Below, piece after piece: positions 1-10,842 of a stretch of DNA of 64,000 bases. Position numbers and translations under genes: made by a program. The stretch spans positions 99,278,132-99,342,131 of the forward strand of contig CM060174.1 of assembly GCA_030549775.1 (NCBI GenBank), in the 5' to 3' direction. Numbering within the stretch: position 1 is the first letter of the stretch; the number at the start of each line of letters is the position of its first letter. The notes beneath the pieces were generated by a model. The model was not told where the DNA came from. It saw nothing but the letters and a program-made list of their open reading frames with translations, and did no database searches. This DNA is from Tamarix chinensis (taxonomy: Eukaryota; Streptophyta; Magnoliopsida; Caryophyllales; Tamaricaceae).

Positions 1-541
1 AACCAAAAAGCGTAAAACGAAAGAAAATTAATTTCAAAAAGAAATTCTTAAATAAATCTTTTAACTTTAAAACTTCCCAAAAATATTAACAATTTCCGAA
101 AACGAATAAATTTAAAGTCGGAAACATTTTCTACGGAGAAAATCATTAAAATAAATTTAACTATTTAAACAGAAATTCTATAATTTAAATAATATATGTA
201 GTTAACGAAATATAACTCCAAAAATAAGGTCATAATCACACGACGAAATTATAATCGAAAATGAATCTAAAATATTAAAAATCAAAATACGAGAAAGAAC
301 GCGAATACATATTTTTAACCGAAAATCGAAATTAAAAGAGCATAATAAAATCATAGTCGCGAACGAATTTGTCTAAAATGGTTCACAACGACAGCAATTA
401 CTTAAATTAAAATATAAATTCAAAATTGTCGATAAATCCATAAAACAAATCAAAATTAAAATAATTATTTTTTTACATCAAATTACGCTAATAAAATCAT
501 TAAGCTTAATAAAATTAGGTTTTAAAAATATGGGGTATTAC
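1..541 (-). mobile_element. Ty3/Gypsy-type LTR, 5' part, reverse orientation
   Basis: Read on the minus strand, this begins at 541 with TGTAATACCCC, followed by an AT-rich run in which a TTTTTAAAACCTA block matches the start of the solo LTR at 18541. It therefore looks like the first half kilobase of a related LTR pointing left and leaving the window. It abuts the plus-strand LTR that follows, which lacks its own AT-rich start, so a nested insertion into that LTR is likely. The other end and the target duplication are outside the window. No coding potential was seen. Confidence 0.5.
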
Positions 542-1639
542 ACTCTACCTCACCCCCTGATTGATCACAACACTCATTGAGGCACCCCGTAGCCTCCTTC
601 TTCCTCCTCTCTTCTTTTTCTCTTCTTTCCCTCCCTTCTCGGCAGCCACCCTACGCCACCTCGATCCGCCGCCGTTCCGCCATCTCTACCGCCACTTGAG
701 CCACCAAACTAACCCCTACAACCCCCTCTACCACCCCAAGCCTCCTTTGGCCGAAACCACCACCTACAGGCCTCCATTTTCCTTCCTCCTCAACCCATCC
801 CTCTCGACCCATCTCGGCTGCCCCTCTTCGCGGCCTCGCTTCCGCCACAGCAGCCGTCAACCCATCCCCGACCACCACCTACACCCCCTCTCCACCTCTA
901 CAACCTTCCCTTGCCCCAAATCCTTCCCCATCTACCATTTTTCTTAGCCCCAAAACCCAACCCGAAAACACCACTCCCTCCTCCTCATTTCCTTGCATGC
1001 AGCTCATCCTACATGAGCAGTATGAGTTGTTGCCTTTCTTGATTAATTTGGGTAATAATTTTAAGGTATAATTATATTTTAATTCAAGTATTTGATTAAT
1101 TAAGCATTATAAAGGTTTATACTTTGATTTTTATTATTTCTAATGTAATAAATCTTGATATTATTTTTAGGTATTGGTTTTGATAATCAAATCTTGAACC
1201 TTAAACCGGAATACTGGTAAGGTTCATTTTTGTGGGAATCGAGGTAACCGTTAAATCCCACTTAAACGTATGGATTAACGCATGTTAGCACATTAGGATT
1301 TTTAATATGTTATTATGCTTAATATATATTGTTTAATATCATATGCGTAGTTTCTTGTGATGTTGGATGAAAAGAAGCATGTTAGGTTCATATGAAAATA
1401 TTGTTTAAGGTAATAGTTTGGTTGTTAATGAAAATGTTAAGTATTATCCATGTTGTATTATGGTATGGTGACCTTTAATGCATAATTAATATTTTGTGAG
1501 CCTTAGGGGTATTTTAGTAATGTATCTTATACAAGAATATGGCCTTATATATATATAGGGGTGCTAATAATATTATATTAATTATAAGAGTTGTGGATGA
1601 GGTGTTAATATTAATATTTTATGTAGTAATAACAATAAT

Positions 1640-2830
1640 TTAATATAAGTGGTGTACTAAGGGGCATATGGTAACTTTGAATTAAAAAGGGTATTACGGT
1701 AATTTTGGAGGCAAGGGCAAAGTGGTAATTTTGTAATTAAAGCGAAAAAGGGTAATTTTGGAATTAATGGATAAAATGGTAATTTGGAAATTAAAAGAGG
1801 CAAAATGGTAATTTCGTAATTAAAGGGGCTAAATGGTGATTTGTGAATAAAGGGTAAAATAGTAATTAAAGGGTAAATTGGTAATTTTGTAATAAAAGGA
1901 CAAAATGGTCATTTGGTAATGAAAAGGCAAAGTGGTAATTTTGTAATTAAAGGGCAAATTAGTAATTTGGTGATTAAAGTGCAAATTGGTAATTTTGTGA
2001 TGGAAGGGTAAAGTGGTAATTTCGTAACAAAAGGGGGTAATCTGGTAATTTTGTAATAAGAGGGCAAAATGGTAAATTTGTGATTAAAGGGAAAAATAGT
2101 AATTTCATAATTAATGGTCATAATGGTAATTTTGTAGTAAAAGGGTAAAATGGTAATTTTGTAAATAAAAGAGGTAAAAGTGGAAATTGAAAAGGAGTAA
2201 CTTGGTAATTATAATAATTGAGAAGGATAAAATAATTTAAATAACTAAAGGTAATTTGATAATTTAATAATGGAGAAGGGTAAAATAGTAAATATGATAA
2301 AAGTGAAGGGCAATTTGATAATTTAAATAACTAAAGGGTAATTTGGTAAATTTGATAATGGAGAAGGGTAGTTGGTAATTATGATCATATAAAAGGGTAA
2401 TTTGGTAATTTAACCAACTAGAGGGCAATTTGGTAATTTTGATAATGGAGTAGGGTAGTTGGGTAATTATGATAATAGAGAATGGTAATTTGGTAATTAA
2501 CTAAATAAAGGGATAATTTAGTAATTAGGATAATGAGGAGGGGTAATTGGTAATTTGACCAACTCAAGGACAATTTATTAATTATAATAAAGGAAAAAGG
2601 GTAAAGTGGTAATCTAACCAACCAAATGGAAAATATATTAAGTGTAATAATTATGAAGGGGGATTAGTGACCTAATAAGTATGGAAGATAACTTGGTAAC
2701 CTAAATCGAGTAAGGGGTAATTTGGTAATTATGTAACAAGGAGGGTGATATGGTAGTTTGTCAAGTAAGGAAGGGATGACTTAGCAATTATATAAGTAAG
2801 GGATAAATGAGTAATTTGTATCTAACATGT
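1640..2830 (+). repeat. Degenerate minisatellite, about 20-30 bp units (GGTAATTT core)
   Basis: Dozens of imperfect units share a core like GGGTAAAATGGTAATTTTG, with variable AAAGGG linkers. They sit in the middle of LTR A. The same core repeats at 20800-21570 in LTR B, in the same position relative to flanking LTR blocks. Stop-free stretches on the minus strand here (rich in ITKLP) are by-products of the repeat, not genes. Confidence 0.85.
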
Positions 2831-3499
2831 CGTTATGATTATGAAATTTCGTAATATGACTCAAATAACGCTGATTAGCGAGGTAAGAGTATTTGATGAT
2901 TAGTAAGTATCACGAGAACGAATTCTAATTCGAAATTAGATGAGATTAGGATGGCCTTAATGATTATTCTATGTTACCTTTGACAACCATTTAAATATGA
3001 AATATCTGATGATATCTGAACGATTAAAAGTGAATAATTATCTGATTATTGTGCTTTTGTGATCACCTTAATTAAAACACTAATACTTAAAGTGAAAGAC
3101 CTCGAGATCGGGAATGGTGGCTCTTTAGGGGTCGCTACCCTAAAGATGTGGTTTAGCCCACGATTATTCTGGTATTTGCCGGTGTGCCTTTGTGCCCCCA
3201 GCCAGGCCCTATATCTACTCTATCTAGCTCTACGGACCTAGTTAGGGGGTATGCATACTTATGGATTAGGTATCTTTGTCAGTAGGGTACTGAGTTAGCT
3301 TTATGCACCAGTACGACCAGGGTACCTTTGTATCCCTGGGTTGATAGTTGAAGGGTACTGAGTAACTTTTATGCACTAGTACGACCGGTGTACCTTTGTG
3401 TCCCGAGATCTTGATCTCCCTATAGAGGTAAATAAATGGAATTGTTGTGCTGATTAAAAAGGGAAAACACTAATCGTTAAAGTGAAAGATTAATGAGCC

Positions 3500-3810
3500 A
3501 GACCTGGTTGAATTATATTATGAGTACCGACCCACCGGATATAATAGTGGCCCAGGAGGTTTTGCCCTGGATGATGTTTATGAGTACCGATCCACCGGAT
3601 ATAATGGTGGCCCAGGATGTGTTGCCCTAGATGATGTATATTTATATTCCGATCCACCGGCTAGAATGGTGGAGGTCCCGAGCTCAATAAATTTGATTTG
3701 GCTGTGAGCAAATTATGGAAAAATACTAATCACTTATAGTGGAATACCATGTGAATCAGGGCCAGACCGGTCCACCGGCGAATAATAGTGGGGTTCCCGC
3801 ACTCACACAA
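3500..3810 (+). repeat. Array of CCACCGG...AATAGTGG units in LTR A
   Basis: Several units of about 50-60 bp each contain a GAYCCACCGG half followed a few bases later by ATAATAGTGG, so CCAC and GTGG can pair in a short hairpin. Units are separated by sequences like CCCAGGAGGTTTTGCCCTGG, itself a small inverted repeat. The array recurs at the same place in every related LTR in this window. Confidence 0.8.
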
Positions 3811-4313
3811 AGTATTATAATCTGATATGATTGATAATGATGGACTAAGAGCTTAAGGCCCAGAAGTATCAATTGTTCTCTATGGCCTATTAATATCTGA
3901 TTGATTTGTTAAGTATGTGGTTGTATAAACATGGACATTGAGTATTTACCTTTCATTAAGTATGTATGTAGTATTTTGTGTTGCATTGCAGGCCTACTGT
4001 TAAGTGTGATTGAAAGGGTTACTCAGTACCATAGTACTGAAGGGTTCCATTCATGGGGCCCCTGCCTATTCAATGGGCAGTGTCCCTTACAGGTGGTGCT
4101 ATTTAAGTGGGCTATCAGGAAAGAGTGTAAGGTATTATCTAGTAAATCCTAGGGTTGTACTCTTTCACCTTTAAAATTTATGGTTTCAAAGTATTTGTTG
4201 ATTTGTAACCACCAGTGGTGTATTATACTCTCATAAAGTGTTTTAATGTGCCACTCTGATTTAATCACTGGTTTGAGTTTCTTGTAAGTTGTATTTTTCT
4301 CTTTTACCCTTAG

Positions 4314-4359
4314 CACTTGGTACGGGAATGGTAGGAGTGAACCGGTCTAGTACTAAGTG
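4314..4359 (+). other. Conserved hairpin near the LTR 3' end
   Basis: The arms CACTTGGTAC (4314-4323) and GTACTAAGTG (4350-4359) can pair with one G-U, around a 26-base loop containing GGAATGGTAGGAGTGAACCG. The same structure occurs at 23997-24042, 29841-29886 and 35021-35066, each about 90-110 bases before the LTR end. A role in LTR transcript end formation is only a guess. Confidence 0.6.
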
Positions 4360-4460
4360 TGGCGGTAATATCCCCAGAATTCACGGTTTATTATTTTGCT
4401 TCCGCTAATTTTCTTCTAATTAAATGAAATTTTTCAGTAGTGAATTTTGGGGGTGTTACA

Positions 4461-6129
4461 CATTATATGTCCTAAGACACCTCACCTGTCTCCCAGTCTA
4501 ATTCTCTAATAAGGTCTTCCAACACTTGAAAACACCAAAGACATTATTTTTATTTTTAATAAAATAAGACCACACCTTTCTAGAGAAGTCATCAATAAAT
4601 TTCAGTAGGTGTCGCGAACCACCATTGGAAATCACCATTGCAGGACCCCAAAAATCAGAGTGAACATAATCTAGAGACCCCTTTGTACTATGTGTAGCCT
4701 TTGAAAAGCTAACACACTTCTACTTTTCAAACACATAGTGCTCACAAAAACCTATAGTACTTGTACTCTACCCATCCAGCTACCCTCTCTTGGAGAGTTT
4801 AGTCAAGCCTTTAACACTCATGTGTCCAACTCGCATATGAAAAAGTCTAGTAACATTCGAGTCAGACATAGTCGATGATGTTACCGCATCTACTCCATCA
4901 ATAGTGGAACCAACAAGCTTATACAGTATCCCGACCCTCTTGACTTTCATTGCAACAAGAGCCCCTTTAGTAATATTCATTGCGCCATTCTCGATTACAC
5001 AACGATATCCATTACAATCCAAGGAACTCAATGAAATCAAGTTCTTGGTCATCTCATGGACATTTCAAACATTAGAAAATGTTCTGACCACACCATCATG
5101 CATCTTCACTTTCACTGTCCTAATCCAAGCAACTTTGCATGTAGCATCATTACCCATCATAACTACTCCACCTCGAGTTGTCTCGTAAGTCTAGAACCAG
5201 CTCCTGTTGGGAGAAATATGGTAAGAGCATCGAGATTCCAAGATCTACCTACCCATAATCTTGGTCTAACTATCAATGACAGTCAACACAACACCGTCAC
5301 TATTATATTGGGCTATAACGCCATCATCCTTTGTGCCAGATGATTCACCAAATTTATCTCCAAATTTCCTATTAGGACAAAACTTATTGATATGACCCTT
5401 CTTGTGACATCCATAGCACATGATATTCTTGGATCTATTATTCCTTGACTTTGACCTAGACTTCTTCTTCTTCTTCTTACTAGAACCTTGTTCCTGAGTT
5501 CTGCCCCTAGCTACAAGTCCCTCACTATGTGAGTCACTAGAACCACCTCCGGTCAACTAATTCTTAATCAGTTCTCGTTGTACCAAGGTAATCTTGACAT
5601 CATCAAGAACCAACTCATTATCCTTCTCATACAGTATGGTCTCACGAAAATATTTGTAATCAAAAGGCAAAGAACACAACAATATAATAGCAAGATTTTC
5701 ATCCTCCAATTTGACATCTATATTCCTCATATCCATAATTATAGAGTCAAATTCATCAAGAAGATATTTTAGCGATTGTCCTTTACCCAATTTCAACTTG
5801 TGCAACTTTCTCTTCAACAACAAATGATTTATCACTCACTTCATCATGTATAGAGACTCTAGCTTGAGCCATAGGGATAACGTCGTTGCTTCTATCGCCA
5901 CCTCACATAAGACCTCATTAGATAAATATAGTTGTATGGTGGAAAGGAAATTTTGATCTATCTCCTCGAATTTCTCATCTGCCATTGATTCAAGCTTCTT
6001 TGATTTCCCGAGTAATTCCTTCTCCAATCCATTCTGAATCAGGATTGCCTTCATCTTCAACTTCCATAAGCTAAAGTTCATGGACCAATTAAACTTCTCT
6101 ATATCAAATCTTAAAGACATCCCGAACAT
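4461..6129 (-). pseudogene. Ty1/copia gag to integrase N-terminus, decayed
   Basis: Read leftwards, a Ty1/copia polyprotein is recognisable. The Gag capsid begins near 6129 (KFNWSMNFSLWKLKMKAIL, then YLLDEFDSIIMDM). A basic stretch leads to a zinc knuckle CYGCHKKGHINKFC near 5410 (CX2CX4HX4C). The pre-integrase part has RLFHMRVGHMSVKGL near 4820. The start of the integrase core reads DYVHSDFWGPAM near 4660, followed by FIDDFSRKVW. The frame is broken by stops near 5836 and 5555, and the protease is not clear. The element stops abruptly at 4461 where LTR A begins, so the reverse transcriptase, RNase H and second LTR lie outside the window or are lost. Confidence 0.8.
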
Positions 6130-6139
6130 AAAACCTACA

Positions 6140-6152
6140 CTTTGATACCAAA
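6140..6152 (-). other. Primer-binding site of the copia element (initiator Met tRNA type)
   Basis: On the minus strand the sequence TGGTATCAAAG lies 3 bases inside the LTR end CCGCAACA (6154 side). It differs little from the TGGTATCAGAGC complement of plant initiator methionine tRNA used by most plant copia elements. It fixes the element's orientation and its LTR border. Confidence 0.7.
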
Positions 6153-6153
6153 T

Positions 6154-6600
6154 TGTTGCGGATCAATACCAATCTAGAAAAATAAGATCTAATTGGAATC
6201 AATTAGAACACAAAATAATTGAGAAAATAAGAATACTCAAGAACACAGATTGGGAAAATAGATGATCTAATTGATGTGAAGTAATTGTGATTACAAAGAG
6301 AATCAAATAAATACTCACCTAAATCACTTGATTCACCAAGGAATTACAAGAGAACTCAATGGGAGATAAGAAGACAATGGTATGCTAATTAGGGTTCTCT
6401 AAACATGCTCCTCGGTGTTTCTTTCCAACTTTGACAATCTTTAGTATTTTAACCACAACTTCTTTGTTTGACCTCCAATTGAGCTGATTTTTGATGAGTT
6501 GGAAAGATAAAAAAAATATCTATAACTTTTATGTTCAACACTTTTTCAAATTATAATTAAATTAAGGTAAAATATTCACATATTTTAAGCATAGTTTACA
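6154..6600 (-). mobile_element. 5' LTR of the copia element (outer border uncertain)
   Basis: The LTR border nearest the primer-binding site is clear, TGTTGCGG on the plus strand at 6154. The sequence beyond is AT-rich with no coding potential. I could not find a definite outer CA/TG border or target duplication, so the right limit is approximate. Confidence 0.5.
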
Positions 6601-6749
6601 TTTCTACTTTAAATTCCTTTGAAACACTTCACACACCAATCCAAGCTATTATGTACACCAAATACGAGTCACAAGCTCACTGTGAGTAATAAATATTATT
6701 AGTATATTGATTTAAATGGGTTGTATATGATATAATATTGGTAAGAAAA

Positions 6750-7030
6750 TAATTATTATACCTGTATATCAGCCCATAGCTTCTCATTCATATCTTTAGT
6801 TATCTTTCTCCAGTCATGGAATCGTAAAAAGAACCATTGCACGATCTTTGACATTCGCATAGCTAATACAATATGTCTCATTATCTTCAGTTAACATCCC
6901 TTCATTTGTAAATTCATTAACATTCAATCTAATTCCCTTGTGCCTCAAATTAGCTACATTCTTCATTCAAACTCTCATTCTTTTCCCTATAGCATCCCCC
7001 TTCATCTTGAGATTCCATACCTGCATGAAA
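6750..7030 (-). pseudogene. Possible CACTA (En/Spm-like) transposon protein remnant
   Basis: A minus-strand translation gives fragments like HKGIRLNVNEFTNEG and, in another frame, WRKITKDMNEKLWADI. This resembles the region of plant En/Spm-associated proteins where a KR..V.FN motif is followed by W..IPKE.K..IW. Frame breaks and low similarity make this tentative. CACTA-like terminal sequences are found nearby (7720 and 9229), which fits. Confidence 0.3.
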
Positions 7031-7898
7031 CTATCAAAGAAAAAAAATTATAGATTTTAATAAGGCATTGATCAGTTTTTTCTATTTTCATAAAAGCAAG
7101 TAAGAAAAATTCCCAGACCTATTTTTTTTGCCAACATTTTAAAATTTCAACAAACACCAAGCTATCATAGACGGAAACACTATAAAAATCTAACAAAGTT
7201 TCTCTTGATCAATTTTTTACTCCAAACTAATAAAATAGTATTAACCAAATAAATAATAGAGCATGTAAAATAAATTTACCATTGAACACACAAAAAAAAA
7301 TAAACCACTATAAAAATATATAAATAAATAATAGTGAATAACACTCCAAGAAACAATTTAAACGACTTTTAAATGGTATAAAACATATTAAAGAGCAAAT
7401 TTGAAAAAGCATATTAAAGAAAACCACCCTGCTTAAGCATGGAGAAATCAAGTTTAGTGCAATACGCTACTATTGAACATTGATTTAATAACACTCAAAA
7501 TATTATAGTTACAACAAAACTGATACTAAAAGTGTAAAACTTTGATTCTGTGTTTTGAAAAAGAGTTTAGATAATGGTATTAGGTAAAAATTGTTATAAA
7601 AAACTCAAGTAAAATTTTACATAATGGTTCCATTATTAAAAACTCCTTCCAAAATTTCAAAGAGGGTAACGGTTCTAACGTAGAACTATTGTATAAAGTT
7701 GTAACTGAACACACTTTAGTAGTGCATGTCTATACTAAACAAATTGAAGCTAAGGAGGGCATCTTTCTTCTCTAAGCTCCTAGACTCCACCGGCTGACTT
7801 CTCTTCTCTTTCTTTAGTTCCTATTCTAGACCCCCTGCCGTTTTTAACTTGTTTCAATCATGTATTAACCTCTACGCCTTCTTCCATAGGCTATATAT
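7031..7898. other. AT-rich non-coding stretch with CACTA-like subterminal motifs
   Basis: No gene is visible. From about 7500 to 7730 there are scattered motifs such as AATGGTTCCATTATTAAAA and a CTTTAGTAGTG at 7722-7732, similar to the subterminal repeats and end of plant CACTA elements. Borders and a 3-bp target duplication could not be established. Confidence 0.35.
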
Positions 7899-8268
7899 TA
7901 GGGATGGTAATGTTTTTTATGAGTTCGGGCTTTGTTGGGGATTCTCTATTCTATTTCAGGGAAATATTTAGGAGGTTAGGTTTGGGGATTCTTATCGGGG
8001 ATGATCTTAGGTTTCCTATCCCCAAACCCACCCCATATATATTGTAAGAAATAGGAGCATACATCAGGGATGGGGTTCAGTTTTAAGGTTAGAGAATAAA
8101 TCAAGGATTAGATCAGGTATGGGGATTTGATCCTCGAGAGGATTGGGTCAAGGATTCTCTGATAATAAAGAAATCAAAAATCAAGGCTAGATTTGAAATT
8201 ATTTTGCTTATTGGGTTTGGGTATAAGGATGGGATTCCCATCCTTGATCTTCCTTGTTGCCAACCTTA
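7899..8268 (+). mobile_element. Old hAT-type MITE, degraded copy
   Basis: It starts TAGGGATGGTAA and ends TTGCCAACCTTA, a mutated form of the TAGGGATGGCAA / TTGCCATCCCTA inverted ends of the copies at 22704 and 26801. The interior keeps runs such as GGGGATTCTTATCGGGGATG. The 8-bp flanks (CTATATAT and CTCAAGAT) agree only in part, and the CG-rich interior has largely decayed, so this is the oldest of three copies here. Confidence 0.7.
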
Positions 8269-8822
8269 CTCAAGATTAGGGTTTCTTCATTATTCTAGAA
8301 CATGCTACCAATTCTAGCATTAGTAGTTTTCTCTAATTCAAGGCTTGTGGTTTGAGAGAACCAACTAGATCTACCAGTTCTACACTTTTAGTGATATTTA
8401 CCGTTGATTCATCATATCTATTTACAAATGTTGATGAAGAAGGTAACACACACACTTGAGTAGTAGCGGTTCTCTTATTTTATCATATATCCATATAAAT
8501 CTAAAAGAGAAGTTTGTTTTCTGTTAGATTTGAAAGGAAATAATTTGAATATTTGTTCTTGATTGTTGGATTTGGGTTGCTTGGCTTTGATTCATGAGTA
8601 ATTCATGTGTTGATTTTAGATCTACAAATTTGATTCCCGATGTTGGCTGCTTAGAATGGAAAAATTGTCACTATTATTTTCTCTATTTGTTATCTCAATT
8701 TGTGTAATGATTCCAAATTTGAAAAACTCGAATCTCTATTAGGATGCCTTGTTGCTAGCTGATCTTGGGTGATTTTTCTACTTTTTATTTTATTTTTATC
8801 TCCTGTTGTAAATAAAGTGTAT

Positions 8823-8965
8823 GACATATAGTTCTTTGAGAATTAGGAGGGTTTAATTTTTCATAGTTCTTATTGATTATTTGCATTTGGAATTGACATA
8901 TAGTTCTTTGAGAATTAGGAGGGTTTAATTTTGTCATGGTTCTTATTGATTATTTGCATTTGGAA
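8823..8965 (+). repeat. Tandem duplication, 72-bp unit, two copies
   Basis: A 72-base unit starting GACATATAGTTCTTTGAG at 8823 is repeated from 8895 with one inserted base and very few substitutions. The two copies are more alike than anything around them, so the duplication is recent. The surrounding stretch 8269-8989 is otherwise AT-rich without visible genes. Confidence 0.85.
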
Positions 8966-8989
8966 AATGAGCTTTATGCAAGCACTTAA

Positions 8990-9229
8990 CTTTGTTATTT
9001 ATTTATCAAAACTCATCTTTGATTACTTCTATAGCCATAAACCATTATTAAAAGTGGATTTTGATAACCCTTTAACTCAAACCCATTATTAAAAGTATGT
9101 TGTCGGTATTCTTTTTGGGGGGTATTAAAGGTGATTTGGAAATTGTTATTAACACTTTAACAATGTGACACCTCAGAACCATTATCAAAAGCCTACAATA
9201 ATCGTAATTAAATCATTTTTGTGGTAGTG
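8990..9229 (+). mobile_element. Right end of a CACTA element
   Basis: The segment ends TTTTTGTGGTAGTG (9229). On the other strand this reads CACTACCACAAAAA, a typical CACTA terminus. Just inside are repeated subterminal motifs AACCATTATTAAAAG and ACCATTATCAAAAGCC. I could not pair it with a definite left end, although the possible transposase remnant at 6750-7030 would fit. Confidence 0.55.
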
Positions 9230-9513
9230 ACATTAAGCAAGAATGAAACAGAAAGATATATATCGAAAGTCAAAAATGATGATGGTGGCTAAAGGAACAT
9301 GAATAAAGGACAACAATGATCTAAGAAGAAGGGTTGAGGTGACAACATTGGTGGAGGTTCTTTATGTTGCTAAAACATCTCTCTTTTGTGTTTGTATAAA
9401 TGTGTGTAAGTAAAAATCAATTTAGATTAAAGTGAAGAAAGGAAAAATCACAAAGATTGTAACGATTTTAAATTCGGTAATGTCGTCTCAACCTAAAAAT
9501 AAAAATAAAATTT

Positions 9514-9790
9514 TCACTTAGATGTAGATGACAATTCCAAACTAAAACCGTTGTCATTGCTTGTTGCTTGTTGAGGGGACTTCTCAATCAAAGGGCAAAG
9601 GTCTTTTGTATGGTATAAACAACCACAAGAGAAGCATGCATTTGAGATGTTTTCAAATTGTACACCATAAAGTGAAGTACCAAATTTGAACCGAGAAATT
9701 GGTGGTTTTATAAGCTTGACTTGGACAGAGAGTCCAGCAAACCTACTCCTATCTTCTATATGTTGCATTACCCTATTGGGAACACTTTTT
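9514..9790 (-). pseudogene. LINE ORF1 fragment with zinc knuckle
   Basis: The minus strand encodes RFAGLSVQVKLIKPPISRFK, then YGVQFENISNACFSCG and a knuckle CFSCGCLYHTKDLC (CX2CX4HX4C). This matches the C-terminal part of plant L1-type ORF1 proteins, which have a DUF4283 domain followed by a CCHC knuckle. The N-terminal domain and ORF2 are absent, so it is a short relic. It is unrelated in sequence detail to the larger LINE at 53.7-58.7 kb. Confidence 0.6.
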
Positions 9791-10480
9791 TTTTTGCCTA
9801 AATCGACGTTCGAGAGATTTTTGTTTTTTTAGGATTGAAGTTTGGTTCTCAAAGGTGCAGTGAAAGTAATTTGTTACTTGGCTTACAAAGAAAGGTCCTC
9901 TTCTCAAAGTCCGTTCTTGATCTGTTTTTGAGGAGAACTTCGCTATGAAATAGGTACTCTTTATCTACCCTGGTCAATCAAATCAAAGAGTCCTTCCGGC
10001 TTGAAAAGCAGCGGCATTGTCATGCTCATAGTCTGGAAATGACTCTGATCGTGCCAGTAACTTTGAAAAACTTGTACTTGGGCTCAGATGAGTCTTCCAT
10101 CTCGTCGTCAGATTCGACATGATCAAATATGGTACAATCGATCAATATCATAAGCCTTAGAAAGATCACAGAATGAAGGTTCTATCATCAGACATAGCAG
10201 CTAAACAGTAGTGAAGAGGAACTGGAAAAAGAGGCCTCATCCAAACCGGAGATACAACAACAGTAGGTCTTGTGGGATTTTGAATAAACGCGCCAGGCGC
10301 GTTCTTTCTCATCTTTTCTATTAGTGGTGGCAAACTAAGAACGAATTCGTAAGATTTCGAAAGCCCGTGAGCACACCCCATCCAATAACAGCTCACTCTT
10401 GAGAGTTGGAATAAGAAATGTCAGCTTGAGTTATCAAGTGTCGTTTATTATGAAGCAAAGGACAACTCAATCAGGATCGG
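9791..10480. other. GC-richer block of unknown origin
   Basis: The base composition is visibly richer in G and C than the AT-rich flanks, with no simple repeats. A minus-strand open stretch of 76 codons (10166-10396) and phrases such as GTCAATCAAATCAAAGAG recall plant mitochondrial intergenic DNA, but I cannot recognise a specific mitochondrial gene. It could be an organelle-to-nucleus transfer or relic exons of another gene. Confidence 0.3.
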
Positions 10481-10842
10481 ATCACTTTGACAAAGCTATT
10501 AATGCTGTAACTACATAGTATGCTTATGCCCATCCTCGAACCTTCAAATGGTAACATGATTAAGCTTGCTAACCATGAATGAATTTGCATATCATTCATC
10601 ATAACGTTGCCTTCACAAAAATAGAGAAAACACAAAAGATTGCATTTGACAACCACAATACAGTCATGTATTGATCTACAAATTCCAATTCTATTTGAAC
10701 CCAATGATTTCCCGATTCCCAATCCAATTGTCTGAACGACCTTCCTAAATTTCAGACGCCTTACACCATATATAACTCTGTACAAAGCTTTACTCTCGCT
10801 ACAAGCATATTTAACTATTTGATCCCCTATACCGAATAAGTC
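10481..10842 (-). other. Probable 3' UTR of the bromodomain gene
   Basis: This stretch lies immediately downstream of the stop codon at 10843 on the minus strand. It has no transposon features or convincing coding potential. The 3' end of the transcript cannot be placed from sequence alone. Confidence 0.4.

Larger units (their letters stand above)
542..4460 (+). mobile_element. Solo-LTR-like Gypsy element A (5' end missing)
   Basis: The element ends at 4460 in GGGGGTGTTACA, the same 3' terminus as the three complete solo LTRs further right. In order it has a pyrimidine-rich tract (590-1000), a block around 1190-1290 shared with the element at 18541 (near 20290-20390), a degenerate GGTAATTT minisatellite, a block around 3090-3230 again shared with 18541, an array of CCACCGG...AATAGTGG units, and a 10-bp-stem hairpin 100 bases before the end. 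No gag or pol is present. It is followed directly by a copia integrase remnant on the other strand, so it probably inserted into that element. The first few hundred bases are missing, apparently displaced by the reverse LTR at 1-541. Confidence 0.7.

Noticed and set aside
561..947. Proline/histidine-rich open frame of 128 codons
   Set aside because: Same type of pyrimidine-rich LTR tract; no conserved protein when compared with other copies.
1640..2830. Regular short repeats that might suggest a CRISPR-like array
   Set aside because: Units are degenerate, there are no unique spacers of constant length, and the context is a plant LTR.
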